64,000 bases of DNA from Candidatus Kouleothrix ribensis (lineage in GTDB: Bacteria; Chloroflexota; Chloroflexia; Chloroflexales; Roseiflexaceae), in the NCBI GenBank assembly GCA_016722075.1, contig JADKGW010000001.1, positions 3,224,001-3,288,000 on the forward strand, in the 5' to 3' direction. The notes under the pieces are model-generated. The model made no database searches and was not told the origin of the DNA. It was given only the letters and a program-made list of their open reading frames with translations. The position numbers and the translations under genes are program-made. How positions within the stretch are numbered: position 1 is the first letter of the stretch; the number at the start of each line of letters is the position of its first letter. Shown here one piece after another: positions 1-8,265 of this stretch.

Positions 1-1489
1 TCAGCACCATCATGGCCTGCTCGCGCGGCGCCAGGCGGCCGACATACATGCCCGAGATGTTGACATCGGCGGCGCCGAGCAGCATACCCACCCGCCCGAT
101 CATGCCGGGCTGATCGCGGTGGTAGGTGAACAGCAGCGCACCATCGGGCACGAAATCGACTCGGTAGCCATCGGCCTCGACCACATGCGGCTCATCGCGC
201 ATCACCGTGCCGGCGAACGTGTGCGGGCCATCGGCGGTGAGCGCGCGCAGCACCAGCAGCCCGGCGAAGCTCTCGGCGTCGTGCGAGCTGCGCTCGGTGT
301 ACTTGAGGCCGCGCTCGCGCGCCAGGAGCGGCGCATTCACCGGAGTGACGCGCTGCTCGCATACACCTGCGAGCAGGCCCTGGAGCACGGCCAACCGCAC
401 GGGGGCCTTGGTCACCTCGGCCAGCTCGCCCAGGTACTCGAGCTCGTACACGCGCACCGGGTCGGTGACCAGGCGGATACACAGTTCGCCAAGCTTGCGG
501 CCTAGCGCGATATACGGTGCCAGCACGCTCCATTCTTCGGGGGCCACGAACGGCGCATTCACCGCGTAGCGCGGCGTGGCGCCCTTGAGTGCATCGACCA
601 CGCCCTCGGCCACATCAACGCCGGTGAGCATCTGAGCCTCGACAGTCGAGGCGCCCAGGTGCGGCAAGGTAAGCACGCGCGGGTGGCCAAGCAGCGGGCT
701 ATCGGTGGGCGGCTCTTTCGAGAACACATCGAACGCCGCGCCGGCGATCTGCTTGCGCTCGAGCGCCTCGACCAGTGCCACCTCGTCGACGATCCCGCCG
801 CGCGCGGCGTTGATCAGGTAGGCGTTCGGCTTCATCTGGGCCAGGCGCGCAGCATTGATCAGGTTACGAGTCGAGTCGATCAGCGGCACGTGCAGCGACA
901 CGAAATCGCTCTGGGTCAGCACATCATCGAGCGCGGCCAGTGTCACGCCGATCTGGCCGGCGCGATCAGTCGACACGACCGGATCATAGGCCAGCACGTG
1001 CATCTCGAGGCCGCGCGCGCGGTGGGCCACTTCGGCGCCAATTCGCCCCAGCCCAACCAGGCCCAGCGTCTTGCCGCGCAGCTCGAAACCCATGAACTTA
1101 TTGCGCTCCCACTTGCCGGCCTGGAGCGACACGAAGGCCTGCGGGATCTGGCGCGCGAGCGCCAGGATCAGGCCGATCGTCAGCTCGGCCACAGCCACGC
1201 TGTTCGAGGCCGGCGCGTTGACCACCACGATCCCACGGCGGGTCGCGGCGTCGACATCGATGTTATCGACGCCGGTGCCGGCGCGGCCGACCACGCGCAG
1301 CTTTGTGCCGGCGGCCAGCACCTCGGCGGTAACTTTGGTGCCGCTGCGCACCACCAGTGCATCGTACTCGGGCAGCACCTCCAGCAGCGTGGCTTTGTCG
1401 AGGTCGATGCGCACATCAACCTGAGCTGCAGCCGCAAGCGCCGCCAGGCCCTCGCCAGCGATCGGTTCGGTCACCAGAATCCGGTCCAT
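1..1489 (-). CDS. serA: D-3-phosphoglycerate dehydrogenase (3' end outside window)
   Basis: Catalyses NAD-dependent oxidation of 3-phosphoglycerate to 3-phosphohydroxypyruvate, the first step of phosphorylated serine biosynthesis. The minus-strand frame is open from an ATG at 1489 to the window edge, giving 496 codons. Visible parts are the substrate-binding half (MDRILVTEPIAGEGL), the Rossmann fingerprint GLVGLGRIGAE, the catalytic Arg in INAARGGIV, the Glu in DVFSKEP and the His in TLPHLGAST. After these come an intervening domain and the beginning of an ACT regulatory domain (HRDQPGMIGRVG, near the edge). Only about the last 25-30 residues should be missing compared with the long, ACT-containing SerA form. 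The neighbouring upstream gene is a class V aminotransferase on the same strand, which fits the next serine-pathway step, but a terminator lies between them. The start has only a weak upstream Shine-Dalgarno match. Identification is secure; the exact C-terminus is not visible. Confidence 0.96.
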   Translation of the reverse strand, partial: MDRILVTEPIAGEGLAALAAAAQVDVRIDLDKATLLEVLPEYDALVVRSGTKVTAEVLAAGTKLRVVGRAGTGVDNIDVDAATRRGIVVVNAPASNSVAVAELTIGLILALARQIPQAFVSLQAGKWERNKFMGFELRGKTLGLVGLGRIGAEVAHRARGLEMHVLAYDPVVSTDRAGQIGVTLAALDDVLTQSDFVSLHVPLIDSTRNLINAARLAQMKPNAYLINAARGGIVDEVALVEALERKQIAGAAFDVFSKEPPTDSPLLGHPRVLTLPHLGASTVEAQMLTGVDVAEGVVDALKGATPRYAVNAPFVAPEEWSVLAPYIALGRKLGELCIRLVTDPVRVYELEYLGELAEVTKAPVRLAVLQGLLAGVCEQRVTPVNAPLLARERGLKYTERSSHDAESFAGLLVLRALTADGPHTFAGTVMRDEPHVVEADGYRVDFVPDGALLFTYHRDQPGMIGRVGMLLGAADVNISGMYVGRLAPREQAMMVL

Positions 1490-1587
1490 ATTGCATCCCT
1501 CCGATGGCTACTTTATGGCCTGCGCCAGGTCGCGGCGCGTGCCTTCAATTACGCGAGTTAGGCGCTGGCCCGCGCTCCGGGCAATTC

Positions 1588-1696
1588 CTGCCTTCGGCAG
1601 AGCGGTACTGCAGCGTGTGTATGTTCGGTTTTGCGCTCTACGCGCGCAAAACCGAGCACCCACGAACAGAAACGTACCATGCTGCCGCCGGCAGCG
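1588..1696. repeat. Family A nested foldback element, copy 1
   Basis: The outer left arm is CTGCCTTCGGCAGAGCGGTAC and the outer right arm is GTACCATGCTGCCGCCGGCAG, which are imperfectly complementary. Between them is an 11-bp perfect hairpin (CGGTTTTGCGC at 1626-1636 with GCGCAAAACCG at 1644-1654). The same architecture, with different but self-complementary hairpin arms, recurs near 36.3, 41.5, 43.5, 45.9 and 49.0 kb. It sits between two minus-strand genes and has no coding potential. Confidence 0.8.
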
Positions 1697-1712
1697 GATG
1701 CCCTGAGATGAA

Positions 1713-1763
1713 CAAATAAAAAGAGCGTATTGCGCGCCCGATCGAGTAAGGGTGCGCAATACG
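1713..1763 (-). terminator. Rho-independent terminator of the aminotransferase gene
   Basis: Read on the minus strand, the 10-bp stem CGTATTGCGC/GCGCAATACG (1754-1763 with 1726-1735) is followed by CTCTTTTTATTT. It lies about 55 bases downstream of the aminotransferase stop, so it should end that transcript before serA. Confidence 0.7.
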
Positions 1764-1816
1764 TTCAGCAAGCGACGCTGTGTGGAGCGCGGGCACCATG
1801 CGCCGGCGCCACCTGG

Positions 1817-2911
1817 TTATGCGCGCGTGAGCGCCTTCACCACGGTATCGAGCTGCTCGAGCGTGGTGGTCAGATCATCCTCGGTAAAGAAGCCCAGGTG
1901 GCCAATCCGAATAATACTGTCTTTGAGGCGCTCCTGGCCACCGGCGATCACCGTATTATAGCGCGCACGTAGCTCGTCGCGCACATCCTTGGGCGCCAGG
2001 CCCTCGGGCATGGTGATCGCGGTGACGACATTCGAGTTGTGCGGCGGGTCGGCGAATAGGCCCAGGCCCATATCGAGCACCGCGTTGCGCACCAGGTCGC
2101 CGGCGCGCTGGTGGCGCGCGAACCGCGCCGAGGCACCCTCCTGATCCATCAGGTCGAGCGCGGCGCTCAGGCCGTAGAACACCGACACGGCCGGGGTAAA
2201 CGGCGTGGTGCCTTCGTTATGGGCCTCGCGCAGGCGCTGGAAATCCCAATAGAATCGCGGCATGCGCGCACGCGCGGCTGCATCCCATGCCTTGGGGCTG
2301 ACGCTAAGCAGCGCCAGGCCGGGCGGGCAGCCAAACGACTTCTGCGAGGCCGACACCACCACATCAATGCCCCAGGCGTCGGTCTCGAACGGCAGCGCGC
2401 CAATGCCGCTGACCGAGTCGACCATAATCAGCGCGTTGGACTCCTCGTGGATCACCTGGGCCAGGCGGCCGACCGGGTTGGTGACGCCGGTGGAGGTTTC
2501 GTTGTGAGTCAGGTACACCAGCTTCAGATCGGGGTTGGCGCGCAGTGCCTCGCGCAGCGCATTCGGGCTGCACGCGCTGCCCCACGAGTGCTCGAGCCGC
2601 ACGACATTGGCGCCGAAGGCCTGCGCGATCGAGGCGGCGCGCTCGCCAAACACCCCACCAACAACCATGAGCACGCGGTCGCCGGGCGAGCACAGGTTGA
2701 CGATCGCCGCCTCGAGGCCGCCGGTACCAGACGCTGTGAAGCACAGCATCTCGTTCTGTGTCGCGAAGACGCCGGCCAGCCGCGCGCGCACCTCGCCAAG
2801 CAGCAGCTTGAACTCCGAGCCGCGGTGGTTGATCATCTGGTTGGCCAGCGCGGCGCGCACCGAGTCGGGCATCGGCGTAGGGCCAGGGATGCGAAGATTT
2901 TGTGCAGCCAT
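1817..2911 (-). CDS. Class V aminotransferase (serine-pyruvate/alanine-glyoxylate type)
   Basis: PLP-dependent aminotransferase of 364 residues, the usual length for the alanine-glyoxylate/serine-pyruvate group. The N-terminal RIPGPTPMPDSV, the PLP-contacting Asp in MVDSVSG (D165) and the Schiff-base lysine in SASQKSFG (K191) are all present. In many archaea and Chloroflexota this subgroup sits next to serA, where it is thought to transaminate 3-phosphohydroxypyruvate in place of SerC; serine-glyoxylate transamination is the main alternative. Both placements fit the serA neighbour here. The start ATG at 2911 lies just downstream of a GAGGAGAC stretch. A terminator follows the stop. The family call is firm; the exact substrate is inferred from context. 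Confidence 0.9.
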   Translation of the reverse strand: MAAQNLRIPGPTPMPDSVRAALANQMINHRGSEFKLLLGEVRARLAGVFATQNEMLCFTASGTGGLEAAIVNLCSPGDRVLMVVGGVFGERAASIAQAFGANVVRLEHSWGSACSPNALREALRANPDLKLVYLTHNETSTGVTNPVGRLAQVIHEESNALIMVDSVSGIGALPFETDAWGIDVVVSASQKSFGCPPGLALLSVSPKAWDAAARARMPRFYWDFQRLREAHNEGTTPFTPAVSVFYGLSAALDLMDQEGASARFARHQRAGDLVRNAVLDMGLGLFADPPHNSNVVTAITMPEGLAPKDVRDELRARYNTVIAGGQERLKDSIIRIGHLGFFTEDDLTTTLEQLDTVVKALTRA

Positions 2912-3096
2912 GTCGTCTCCTCAACTCACAAACATGTTTGTCTCTTAATACAACGACAACGGGCACCAATTGGTTATCTTCCAGGCACAAGTCGATGCGA
3001 CACCATCAGCAGCGTATAGGCCATTATAGACGCGGTCAACGCAGCGCGTCAAGCCAGAGCTGGGTGGTGCATTGCGGTTGCAACGTTCCATAGCGG

Positions 3097-3125
3097 TTGG
3101 CATTTCACGCGTTCCCTGCTATAAT
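3097..3125 (+). promoter_or_regulatory. Sigma70-type promoter of tRNA-Glu
   Basis: TTGGCA at 3097-3102 and a perfect TATAAT at 3120-3125 are separated by 17 bases. The predicted start is about 6-8 bases before the tRNA 5' end. Confidence 0.85.
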
Positions 3126-3138
3126 GGCCAGGTTGCTG

Positions 3139-3215
3139 GCCCCCATCGTCTAGCGGCCCAGGACAACACCCTTTCAAGGTGTAGATCGCGGGTTCGAATC
3201 CCGCTGGGGGTACCA
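3139..3215 (+). tRNA. tRNA-Glu (anticodon TTC)
   Basis: A cloverleaf can be drawn directly. The acceptor stem is GCCCCCA with TGGGGGT. The anticodon stem-loop is ACACC-CTTTCAA-GGTGT with anticodon TTC. The T arm is GCGGGTTCGAATCCCGC. The discriminator A at 3212 is followed by an encoded CCA at 3213-3215. The D-arm TCTAGCGGCCCAGGA closely matches other bacterial tRNA-Glu genes. A strong promoter precedes it and a terminator follows, so it appears to be a single-gene transcript. Confidence 0.97.
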
Positions 3216-3262
3216 CCCGATCGCATGCTCGACCTTTAGCCCTTCGATTCTCGGCGCTGTCC

Positions 3263-3312
3263 AAAAAAAACCAAGAACCACGGCGAGGGCGCCCGGTTCT
3301 TGGTTTTTTTTT
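3263..3312. terminator. Bidirectional Rho-independent terminator after tRNA-Glu
   Basis: A-run, then CCAAGAACC (3271-3279), a 15-base loop, GGTTCTTGG (3295-3303) and nine T residues. The stem reads equally well from either side. The remaining bases up to the RNase gene at 3557 show nothing else I can name. Confidence 0.9.
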
Positions 3313-3556
3313 GGTTCTATCGAATGGCCACGCGCAAACCAGATCGCTCCGGCCGGCGCCTACCCGCCTGGAACTCAGTTAGCACATCGGCGCTCGGCTG
3401 ACGCAGAATATCGGAGTACTCCGATTCTCATACTTGCCGATCTGCATGTGTCATCGTGTGCTGGTTGTGGCAGGCGCGAGGCAGGGCCGCAGCAGGCACG
3501 CGCCGGTTGGTGTATGATAGAGCCGGCACCGCGATACACGCCGAGGGTCGATCCGC

Positions 3557-4018
3557 ATGCTTCACCGCTGCCTACGCGCGCTCATCCTGCCGCTGCTGGT
3601 GTTTACGCTCAGCGCCTGCACGCTGCTGCCGGCCGCACCGCGCACCAGCGCGCGGCCGACTGCGCGGCCGATTGCGACCACCACGCCCCGGCCAGCCGCC
3701 ACCCCGCAGCCAGGCAGCCAGGCCCGGCCGATCGACGGCTTCGAGGCCGTCGCGCCCGAGCAGCTGCCGCGTGAGGCACGCCGGACCCTCGATCTGATCG
3801 CGCGGGGCGGGCCGTTCCCCTACCGCCAGGATGGCGCAATCTTCCAGAATCGCGAGCGCCGGCTACCCCGGCAGCCCGGCGGCTACTACCACGAGTACAC
3901 CGTCGTGACGCCGGGGTCGGATGATCGCGGCGCACGCCGGATCATCACCGGCGCCGGGGGCGAGATCTTCTACACCGACGACCACTACGCCAGCTTTGTG
4001 CAGGTGCTGCCACCATGA
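3557..4018 (+). CDS. Secreted guanyl-specific ribonuclease (RNase Sa/T1-barnase family), lipoprotein
   Basis: A 153-residue exported ribonuclease. Residues 1-21 form a lipoprotein signal ending in the lipobox LSAC (C21). A Pro/Thr/Ala-rich linker runs to about residue 60, and the catalytic domain follows at 65-151. The domain is strikingly like Streptomyces RNase Sa: TLDLIARGGPFPY, DGAIFQNRE, the catalytic Glu in YYHEYTV (E113), Arg in ARRIITG (R127/R128) and His in DDHYASF (H143). All active-site residues are therefore kept. The family cleaves RNA 3' of guanosine. The stop codon overlaps the start of the barstar gene (ATGA), so toxin and inhibitor are translationally coupled. Odd point: classical RNase Sa is freely secreted, whereas this one looks membrane-anchored on the outer face. 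Confidence 0.93.
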   Translation: MLHRCLRALILPLLVFTLSACTLLPAAPRTSARPTARPIATTTPRPAATPQPGSQARPIDGFEAVAPEQLPREARRTLDLIARGGPFPYRQDGAIFQNRERRLPRQPGGYYHEYTVVTPGSDDRGARRIITGAGGEIFYTDDHYASFVQVLPP

Positions 4019-4416
4019 GCCTAACACTCAACCAGCTGCTGAGCGGCGCCCCGCCGGCGATCTACCGCCTGCGCTCACGCGCGCGCCCCACCACGATCGC
4101 CCAGGCGCTCACGCAGCCGGGCTGGCGCTGTTTCTACCTCGACGGGCGCGCAATCGACGGCAAGGCCGCATTTCTGGCTGCGGCGGCACAGGCGATGCAG
4201 TTCCCCAGCTACTTTGGGCACAACTGGGATGCGTTCGAGGAATGCATCAACGACCTGGCGTGGGCACCGGCACATGGCTACGCGCTGCTGTACGATCACT
4301 CGGCGCGCTTCGCCAGGGCCGCGCCGGCCGAATGGGATACCGCCCGCGCTATTCTAGAAGATGCAGTGGCACGATGGCATGCCAGCGGCACGCCGCTGTA
4401 TGTGCTGCTGCGCTAA
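4015..4416 (+). CDS. Barstar-family ribonuclease inhibitor
   Basis: A 133-residue cytoplasmic protein with the barstar core: LDGRAIDGKAAFLAAAAQAM, the signature YFGHNWDAFEECINDL (about residues 65-80), and a C-terminal strand before LYVLLR. Barstar blocks the active site of barnase-family RNases and protects the producing cell before export. Its ATG overlaps the stop of the RNase gene by four bases. No signal peptide is seen, as expected for an intracellular antidote. An N-terminal extension of about 35 residues (relative to barstar of Bacillus) precedes the core. Confidence 0.93.
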   Translation: MSLTLNQLLSGAPPAIYRLRSRARPTTIAQALTQPGWRCFYLDGRAIDGKAAFLAAAAQAMQFPSYFGHNWDAFEECINDLAWAPAHGYALLYDHSARFARAAPAEWDTARAILEDAVARWHASGTPLYVLLR

Positions 4417-4450
4417 GCGCCTGGCCGGCTGCCCCGAGCAGCATGCGGAA

Positions 4451-4474
4451 ACGGCTGCCCAACTGGGCAGCCGT
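4451..4474. terminator. Hairpin after the RNase-barstar operon
   Basis: Perfect 10-bp stem ACGGCTGCCC/GGGCAGCCGT with loop AACT, 34 bases after the barstar stop. No T-run follows, so it may act as an mRNA 3' stabiliser rather than an intrinsic terminator. Confidence 0.55.
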
Positions 4475-4644
4475 GAGGGGAGAGAGGGGATGCGGCGGGG
4501 GATGCAACAGCGCGGTGCGGCGCGCTGGGGACGATGCCGCAATCGATCCCGGTATTTCACTTGTCTACCTCAACAGACGTTCGAGGCAGTTAGATTGTTG
4601 CATGAAAAGATGAGCTGTGGGTTAAGTCGGAATGAGCGGATGCT

Positions 4645-4752
4645 TAGCGATCTGCGATATGGTACTCGGGCATGGTTGTGTGTGCGATTTTTCCGCGTGT
4701 AGCGCGAACAAACCGCACATATATACATAATCACGTGCCGCGCTGCCGAAGG
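4645..4752. repeat. Degenerate family A foldback element
   Basis: Contains TATGGTAC, a decayed central hairpin (GTGTGCGATTTTTCCGCG against CGCGAACAAACCGCACAT) and a right arm GTGCCGCGCTGCCGAAGGC. It is recognisably related to the better-kept copies near 43.5 and 49.0 kb. The rest of the 4417-4919 gap shows nothing else I can support. Confidence 0.5.
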
Positions 4753-4919
4753 CTGAACGCGCCAACTGGGTACGTTATAACAAGTTCGCGTGATCACGTA
4801 CGTTTTCTGTTGCAGTGCGCGGCGAAGCCGCCCCCGCACCCCCACCAAGTATACGTGTTCATCCGAATTTGGTAATATAAGGTCTATTCTCACACGTTCG
4901 TGGCACAGCGAGGGGCAGC

Positions 4920-6254
4920 GTGGAGTACCAGCAGGCGATCGATTATCTGTACTCGTTCTCCGACAGCGAGGCCAAGCTGCCACGCACGCCGGCCGAGTTC
5001 AATCTGCCGCAGACCGCCGCACTACTGCGGGCCTTTGGCGAGCCGCAGCGCGCCCTGCGCTGTGTGGTGGTGGCCGGCACCAAGGGCAAGGGCTCGACTG
5101 CCGTGCTGCTCGAGGCGATTGTGCGCGCGGCCGGGCTGCGCACCGGGCTGTGGACCTCGCCGCACCTGCACTCGTACCGCGAGCGCATCCAGGTGGCGCG
5201 CCAGCCGATCAGCCAGGCCGAGTTCATCGCCGCGATCGAGCGCGTACCGGCGCGGCTGGCCAACTACGACCAGGCGCAGTTCGGCGAGCCGACGATCTTC
5301 CAGCTCGGGTTTGTGCTGGCGCTGCGCCACTTCGCCGATCAGTCGGTCGACCTGGCTATCCTCGAGGTTGGGCTGGGCGGGCGCTTCGACAGTGCCAATA
5401 GCGTCACGCCGCTGCTGTCGATCATCAGCTCGATCAGCTACGACCACATGGCCATCCTGGGCGACACGCTGGCCAAAATCGCGTCCGAAAAAGCCGGCAT
5501 CCTCAAGCCCGGCGTGCCGGCGATCACCGTTCCGCAGCACCCCGAGGCGGCCGAGGTGATCACGCGGATCGCCGCAGAGGTGGGTGCGCCACTGTATGTG
5601 GCCGCCGCCGGCGAGCAGGGCAGCTTCGATCTTGTGCCGCCGCCCGGCTCCCCGGTGTTCTTCGACCCCTACACGCGCTATCGCGGCCCGCACACCACCG
5701 CGCTGCGTGGCAGTGTGCAGCGCGAGAACGCCCGGCTGGCGGTGGCGGCGGCACTGCTCCTGCGCAATGCCGGGCTGGCAATGAGCGACGCCGCGATCGG
5801 CGCGGGCCTGGCGAGCGCCCAGTGGCCGGGCCGGATGGAGCTGGTTGAGGGCACGCCGCCCTGCCTGCTCGACGGCGCGCACAACGGCGATTCGGCCCGC
5901 AAACTGGCCGAGTGGCTGGCCCAGGAGTTCCCCGGCCGCCCGATCGTGTTGGTGCTGGGCGTGTCGGCCGGGCACAGCGCCGAGCATATTCTAGCCGAGC
6001 TGCTGCCGCACGCCGCAGCAGTGGTGCTAACCCGCTCGCAGCATCCGCGCGCGCTTGAGCCGGCGCGGCTGGCCGAGCTGGCCCAGGAGCTGCTGGCGCC
6101 AGGCGCGGTGCCAGCGCTTGCGCCGGATGTTCCCGAGGCGCTCGAGCTGGCCCGCGCGCTGGCCAGGCCGGGCGGGCTGATCGTCGTCACCGGCTCGCTG
6201 TTCGTTGTGGCCGGCGCGCGCGAGGCGCTGGGCATAGTACACGAGCGCGATTAG
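4920..6254 (+). CDS. folC: Bifunctional dihydrofolate synthase/folylpolyglutamate synthase
   Basis: Mur-ligase-family enzyme of 444 residues that adds glutamate to dihydropteroate and to reduced folates using ATP, in the cytoplasm. The P-loop GTKGKGST lies at 53-60. It is followed by TSPHLHSYRERI and by the family motifs EVGLGGRFDSAN and SYDHMAILG. The lysine-containing EKAGILKPGVPAI and the C-terminal domain motif LDGAHNGDSARKL are present. The GTG at 4920 is chosen because AGGGG lies at 4911-4915, four bases upstream, and the protein then begins at the usual family position. It stands alone, followed by a bidirectional hairpin before a convergent gene. Confidence 0.96.
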   Translation: MEYQQAIDYLYSFSDSEAKLPRTPAEFNLPQTAALLRAFGEPQRALRCVVVAGTKGKGSTAVLLEAIVRAAGLRTGLWTSPHLHSYRERIQVARQPISQAEFIAAIERVPARLANYDQAQFGEPTIFQLGFVLALRHFADQSVDLAILEVGLGGRFDSANSVTPLLSIISSISYDHMAILGDTLAKIASEKAGILKPGVPAITVPQHPEAAEVITRIAAEVGAPLYVAAAGEQGSFDLVPPPGSPVFFDPYTRYRGPHTTALRGSVQRENARLAVAAALLLRNAGLAMSDAAIGAGLASAQWPGRMELVEGTPPCLLDGAHNGDSARKLAEWLAQEFPGRPIVLVLGVSAGHSAEHILAELLPHAAAVVLTRSQHPRALEPARLAELAQELLAPGAVPALAPDVPEALELARALARPGGLIVVTGSLFVVAGAREALGIVHERD

Positions 6255-6297
6255 GGCCGGCCTTGGGCACAGCCACGCGCCGCAAGTATGCCAAAAA

Positions 6298-6331
6298 CAC
6301 ACCCCCTACCCGCGTGCGGGCAGGGGGTGTG
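6298..6331. terminator. Bidirectional hairpin terminator between folC and the V4R gene
   Basis: CACACCCCCTACCCGC at 6298-6313 pairs with GCGGGCAGGGGGTGTG at 6316-6331 with one internal mismatch and a very short loop. It lies between two convergent genes; an AAAAA tract on the left gives a T-run for minus-strand transcripts. Confidence 0.75.
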
Positions 6332-6352
6332 CGCTAGAGCAGTAGACACAGC

Positions 6353-7000
6353 CTAGTCGATCGCGTCTTTGTCGATCGCGAAGATGCAGGCGGGGCCGCC
6401 GGTGCCACGGCACTCGATCTCGTCCATGTGGAACGAATGCCCGCCAGTCACCCAGGTCAGCGCCTCTTCCAGGATGCCCTGCGCCAGGTGGCAGCACGGC
6501 CGGTCGCTGCTGCGGCCCCAGCACACCGGGCACTTATCGATGATGTAGAGGAACTGGCCCTTGCGCTCTTCCACCCGCGTCGGCTGATCCGAAAAGCGGT
6601 CGAAGGTCTGTGCGGTCGCATTGAGCGCGATCTTCATCTTCATGGTCATGGGCATGAGCTTGAGCGCCAGGTCGGCCATGCCCAGCAGCGGGCCGAACTC
6701 CTTGAGGCCCAGGTTGAAGGCATAGCGGCCGGCGCGCAGCTCCATGCCGCGGGCGCCGCGCGGGCCATACATGGTCTCGGTCGACTTCGAGATCGTGGCC
6801 AGGTCGACGAACGGGAACTCGCGCTTGAGGTTGGAGGGCGGGTAGTTATTCACCAGATGGCGGGCGCTGGCGAGGTTGAGCAAGGCGTTGACGCCATTGC
6901 GGCCCATCACGTCCTCGAGGCTAATCAAATACAAGCGCCCGATCAAGTTCGGGTAGAAGCGCGGCTCAAGGTCGGTTGCGGTGCCACGGTCCTCTGGCAT
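6353..7000 (-). CDS. V4R (4-vinyl reductase-like) domain protein
   Basis: A 215-residue soluble protein whose C-terminal third is a V4R domain. It has CPVC (C157, C160), the PCC pair (C169, C170), GILEEALTWVTGG, and the final ECRGTGGPACIFAID with C197 and C205. V4R domains bind small hydrophobic ligands or metal. The founding member BchJ acts in bacteriochlorophyll synthesis, and stand-alone relatives are frequent in photosynthetic Chloroflexota and in archaea. The N-terminal two thirds (RFYPNLIGRLYLISLEDVMG onward) resembles the usual partner region of such proteins. No pigment gene is nearby, so a bacteriochlorophyll role should not be assumed. The ATG at 7000 follows GTAAGGAG at a good distance. 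Confidence 0.8.
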   Translation of the reverse strand: MPEDRGTATDLEPRFYPNLIGRLYLISLEDVMGRNGVNALLNLASARHLVNNYPPSNLKREFPFVDLATISKSTETMYGPRGARGMELRAGRYAFNLGLKEFGPLLGMADLALKLMPMTMKMKIALNATAQTFDRFSDQPTRVEERKGQFLYIIDKCPVCWGRSSDRPCCHLAQGILEEALTWVTGGHSFHMDEIECRGTGGPACIFAIDKDAID

Positions 7001-7378
7001 GAGATGGCTCCTTACAGGTACACGGTCTGGTGATACTTATCGCCTGGCAGCGACAACGAATCAGACCTGCGCCGATTCGTGCGGCACTTACTACAGAGTC
7101 TAAACCGTCTGGCCAGATTATACCTGATCAAAACGTGATCAATGTTGCGCCAGACGAGCACCACGCGATCGTTGCCGGCGCGATCGCCCTAGACGCGTCG
7201 TGTGCGCCTGGGTTCCGGGCAGCTACCAGGGCCGGCGGCGCCGGGCCGAACGCATTTGTATACTGTGCTGTAGTATATACGATCTATGCCACGTTGTTGC
7301 CAACAATTGCGATCGGCTCGTAGCCGATTTCTGATCTGCGCGGAGAGACGGGCAGCGGCAGCAGGCAGCAGGTAGGAG

Positions 7379-7471
7379 ACAACCTGCAACCCGAAACCTG
7401 CAACCTGCAACCCGAAACCTGCCAACCTGCAACCTGCAACCCGAAACCTGCCAACCTGCAACCCGAAGCAA
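7379..7471. repeat. Short tandem repeat of AACCTGCAACC/CCGAAACCTGC units
   Basis: About eight slightly varying units built on CAACCTGC and CCCGAAACC. The array ends about five bases beyond the cobS stop codon. Traces of the same word appear at 10.28 kb and 62.13 kb. The rest of 7001-7378 holds no gene I can support. Confidence 0.75.
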
Positions 7472-7476
7472 CCCGC

Positions 7477-8265
7477 CTAGCCCCACGGCAGGTGCGCGGC
7501 CATAGCGGCCAGCGCCACCACCTCGCCGATCTCGCACAGCGCGCCATAGGTATCGCCGGTGAGCCCGCCGAGGTCGCGCGTCCACCAGCGCGCCAGCCAG
7601 TGTGAGCCGGCCCACACCAGCAGCAGCGCGGCCAGGCCGCGCGCGCCGCCCAGCAGCAGCGCCAGCGCGAGGCTGCTGCCGGTGGCGAGCACGAAATCGT
7701 AGCGCCGCCCCAGCGCCTGGAAGTCGCGCCCGAGGCCACCGGCGCGCGCGGGTGGAAACCGGAAGATGCCGTAGATGTCGGCCCAGCGGCCCAGCGCCGG
7801 CGCGAGCACCACCGCCGCGAGCCAGCGCTCGCCCAGGCTGTGTACCAGCACAATCTTCAGGGCCAGCAGCGCGATCAGCGCAATCGCGCCCATCGCGCCG
7901 ATCCGGCTGTCGCGCATGATCTCGAGCTTGCGCTCGCGTGATCGCCAGCTCATCACCGCGTCGAAGGTGTCGCTCAGGCCGTCGAGGTGCAGCCCGGCCG
8001 TGATCACGCCCCACGCGACGACGATCGCAACCGCGCGCACCCACGCATCCCACAGCGCGCCGCTGGCCAGGCCCACGCCGGCCAGCAGTGCGCCGATCAC
8101 GGCCCCGGCCAGCGGGAACCAGGGGATGGCCCGCCCGATCGCGCCGGCGCTGGCCGGTGGCAGCCCACCGATCGGGATAATCGTCAGGAAGCGCAGCGCC
8201 TCGCCGATCGGCCAGAGCCGGCCCCACCAGCCGCGCGGCGCCGGTTGTGCAGGTTGATCACTCAT
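7477..8265 (-). CDS. cobS: Adenosylcobinamide-GDP ribazoletransferase (cobalamin synthase)
   Basis: Integral membrane enzyme of 262 residues that joins adenosylcobinamide-GDP with alpha-ribazole (or its phosphate), the last assembly stage of adenosylcobalamin. The signatures GLHLDGLSDTFDAVMS and TGDTYGALCEIGEV carry the conserved Asp residues. The segment FLTIIPIG and at least five hydrophobic helices are typical of the family. The start at 8265 is preferred over an upstream ATG in the same frame because it overlaps the stop of the phosphatase gene as ATGA and gives the normal family length. The partner gene cobC lies immediately upstream in the same operon. Short tandem repeats begin right after the stop. 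Confidence 0.94.
   Translation of the reverse strand: MSDQPAQPAPRGWWGRLWPIGEALRFLTIIPIGGLPPASAGAIGRAIPWFPLAGAVIGALLAGVGLASGALWDAWVRAVAIVVAWGVITAGLHLDGLSDTFDAVMSWRSRERKLEIMRDSRIGAMGAIALIALLALKIVLVHSLGERWLAAVVLAPALGRWADIYGIFRFPPARAGGLGRDFQALGRRYDFVLATGSSLALALLLGGARGLAALLLVWAGSHWLARWWTRDLGGLTGDTYGALCEIGEVVALAAMAAHLPWG

Noticed and set aside
659..1561. Long plus-strand frame opposite serA
   Set aside because: It is an antisense shadow of the conserved serA gene, which has all catalytic motifs.
6353..7000. Bacteriochlorophyll biosynthesis gene bchJ
   Set aside because: Only the V4R domain is shared; there are no pigment genes in the window, so the symbol is not used.
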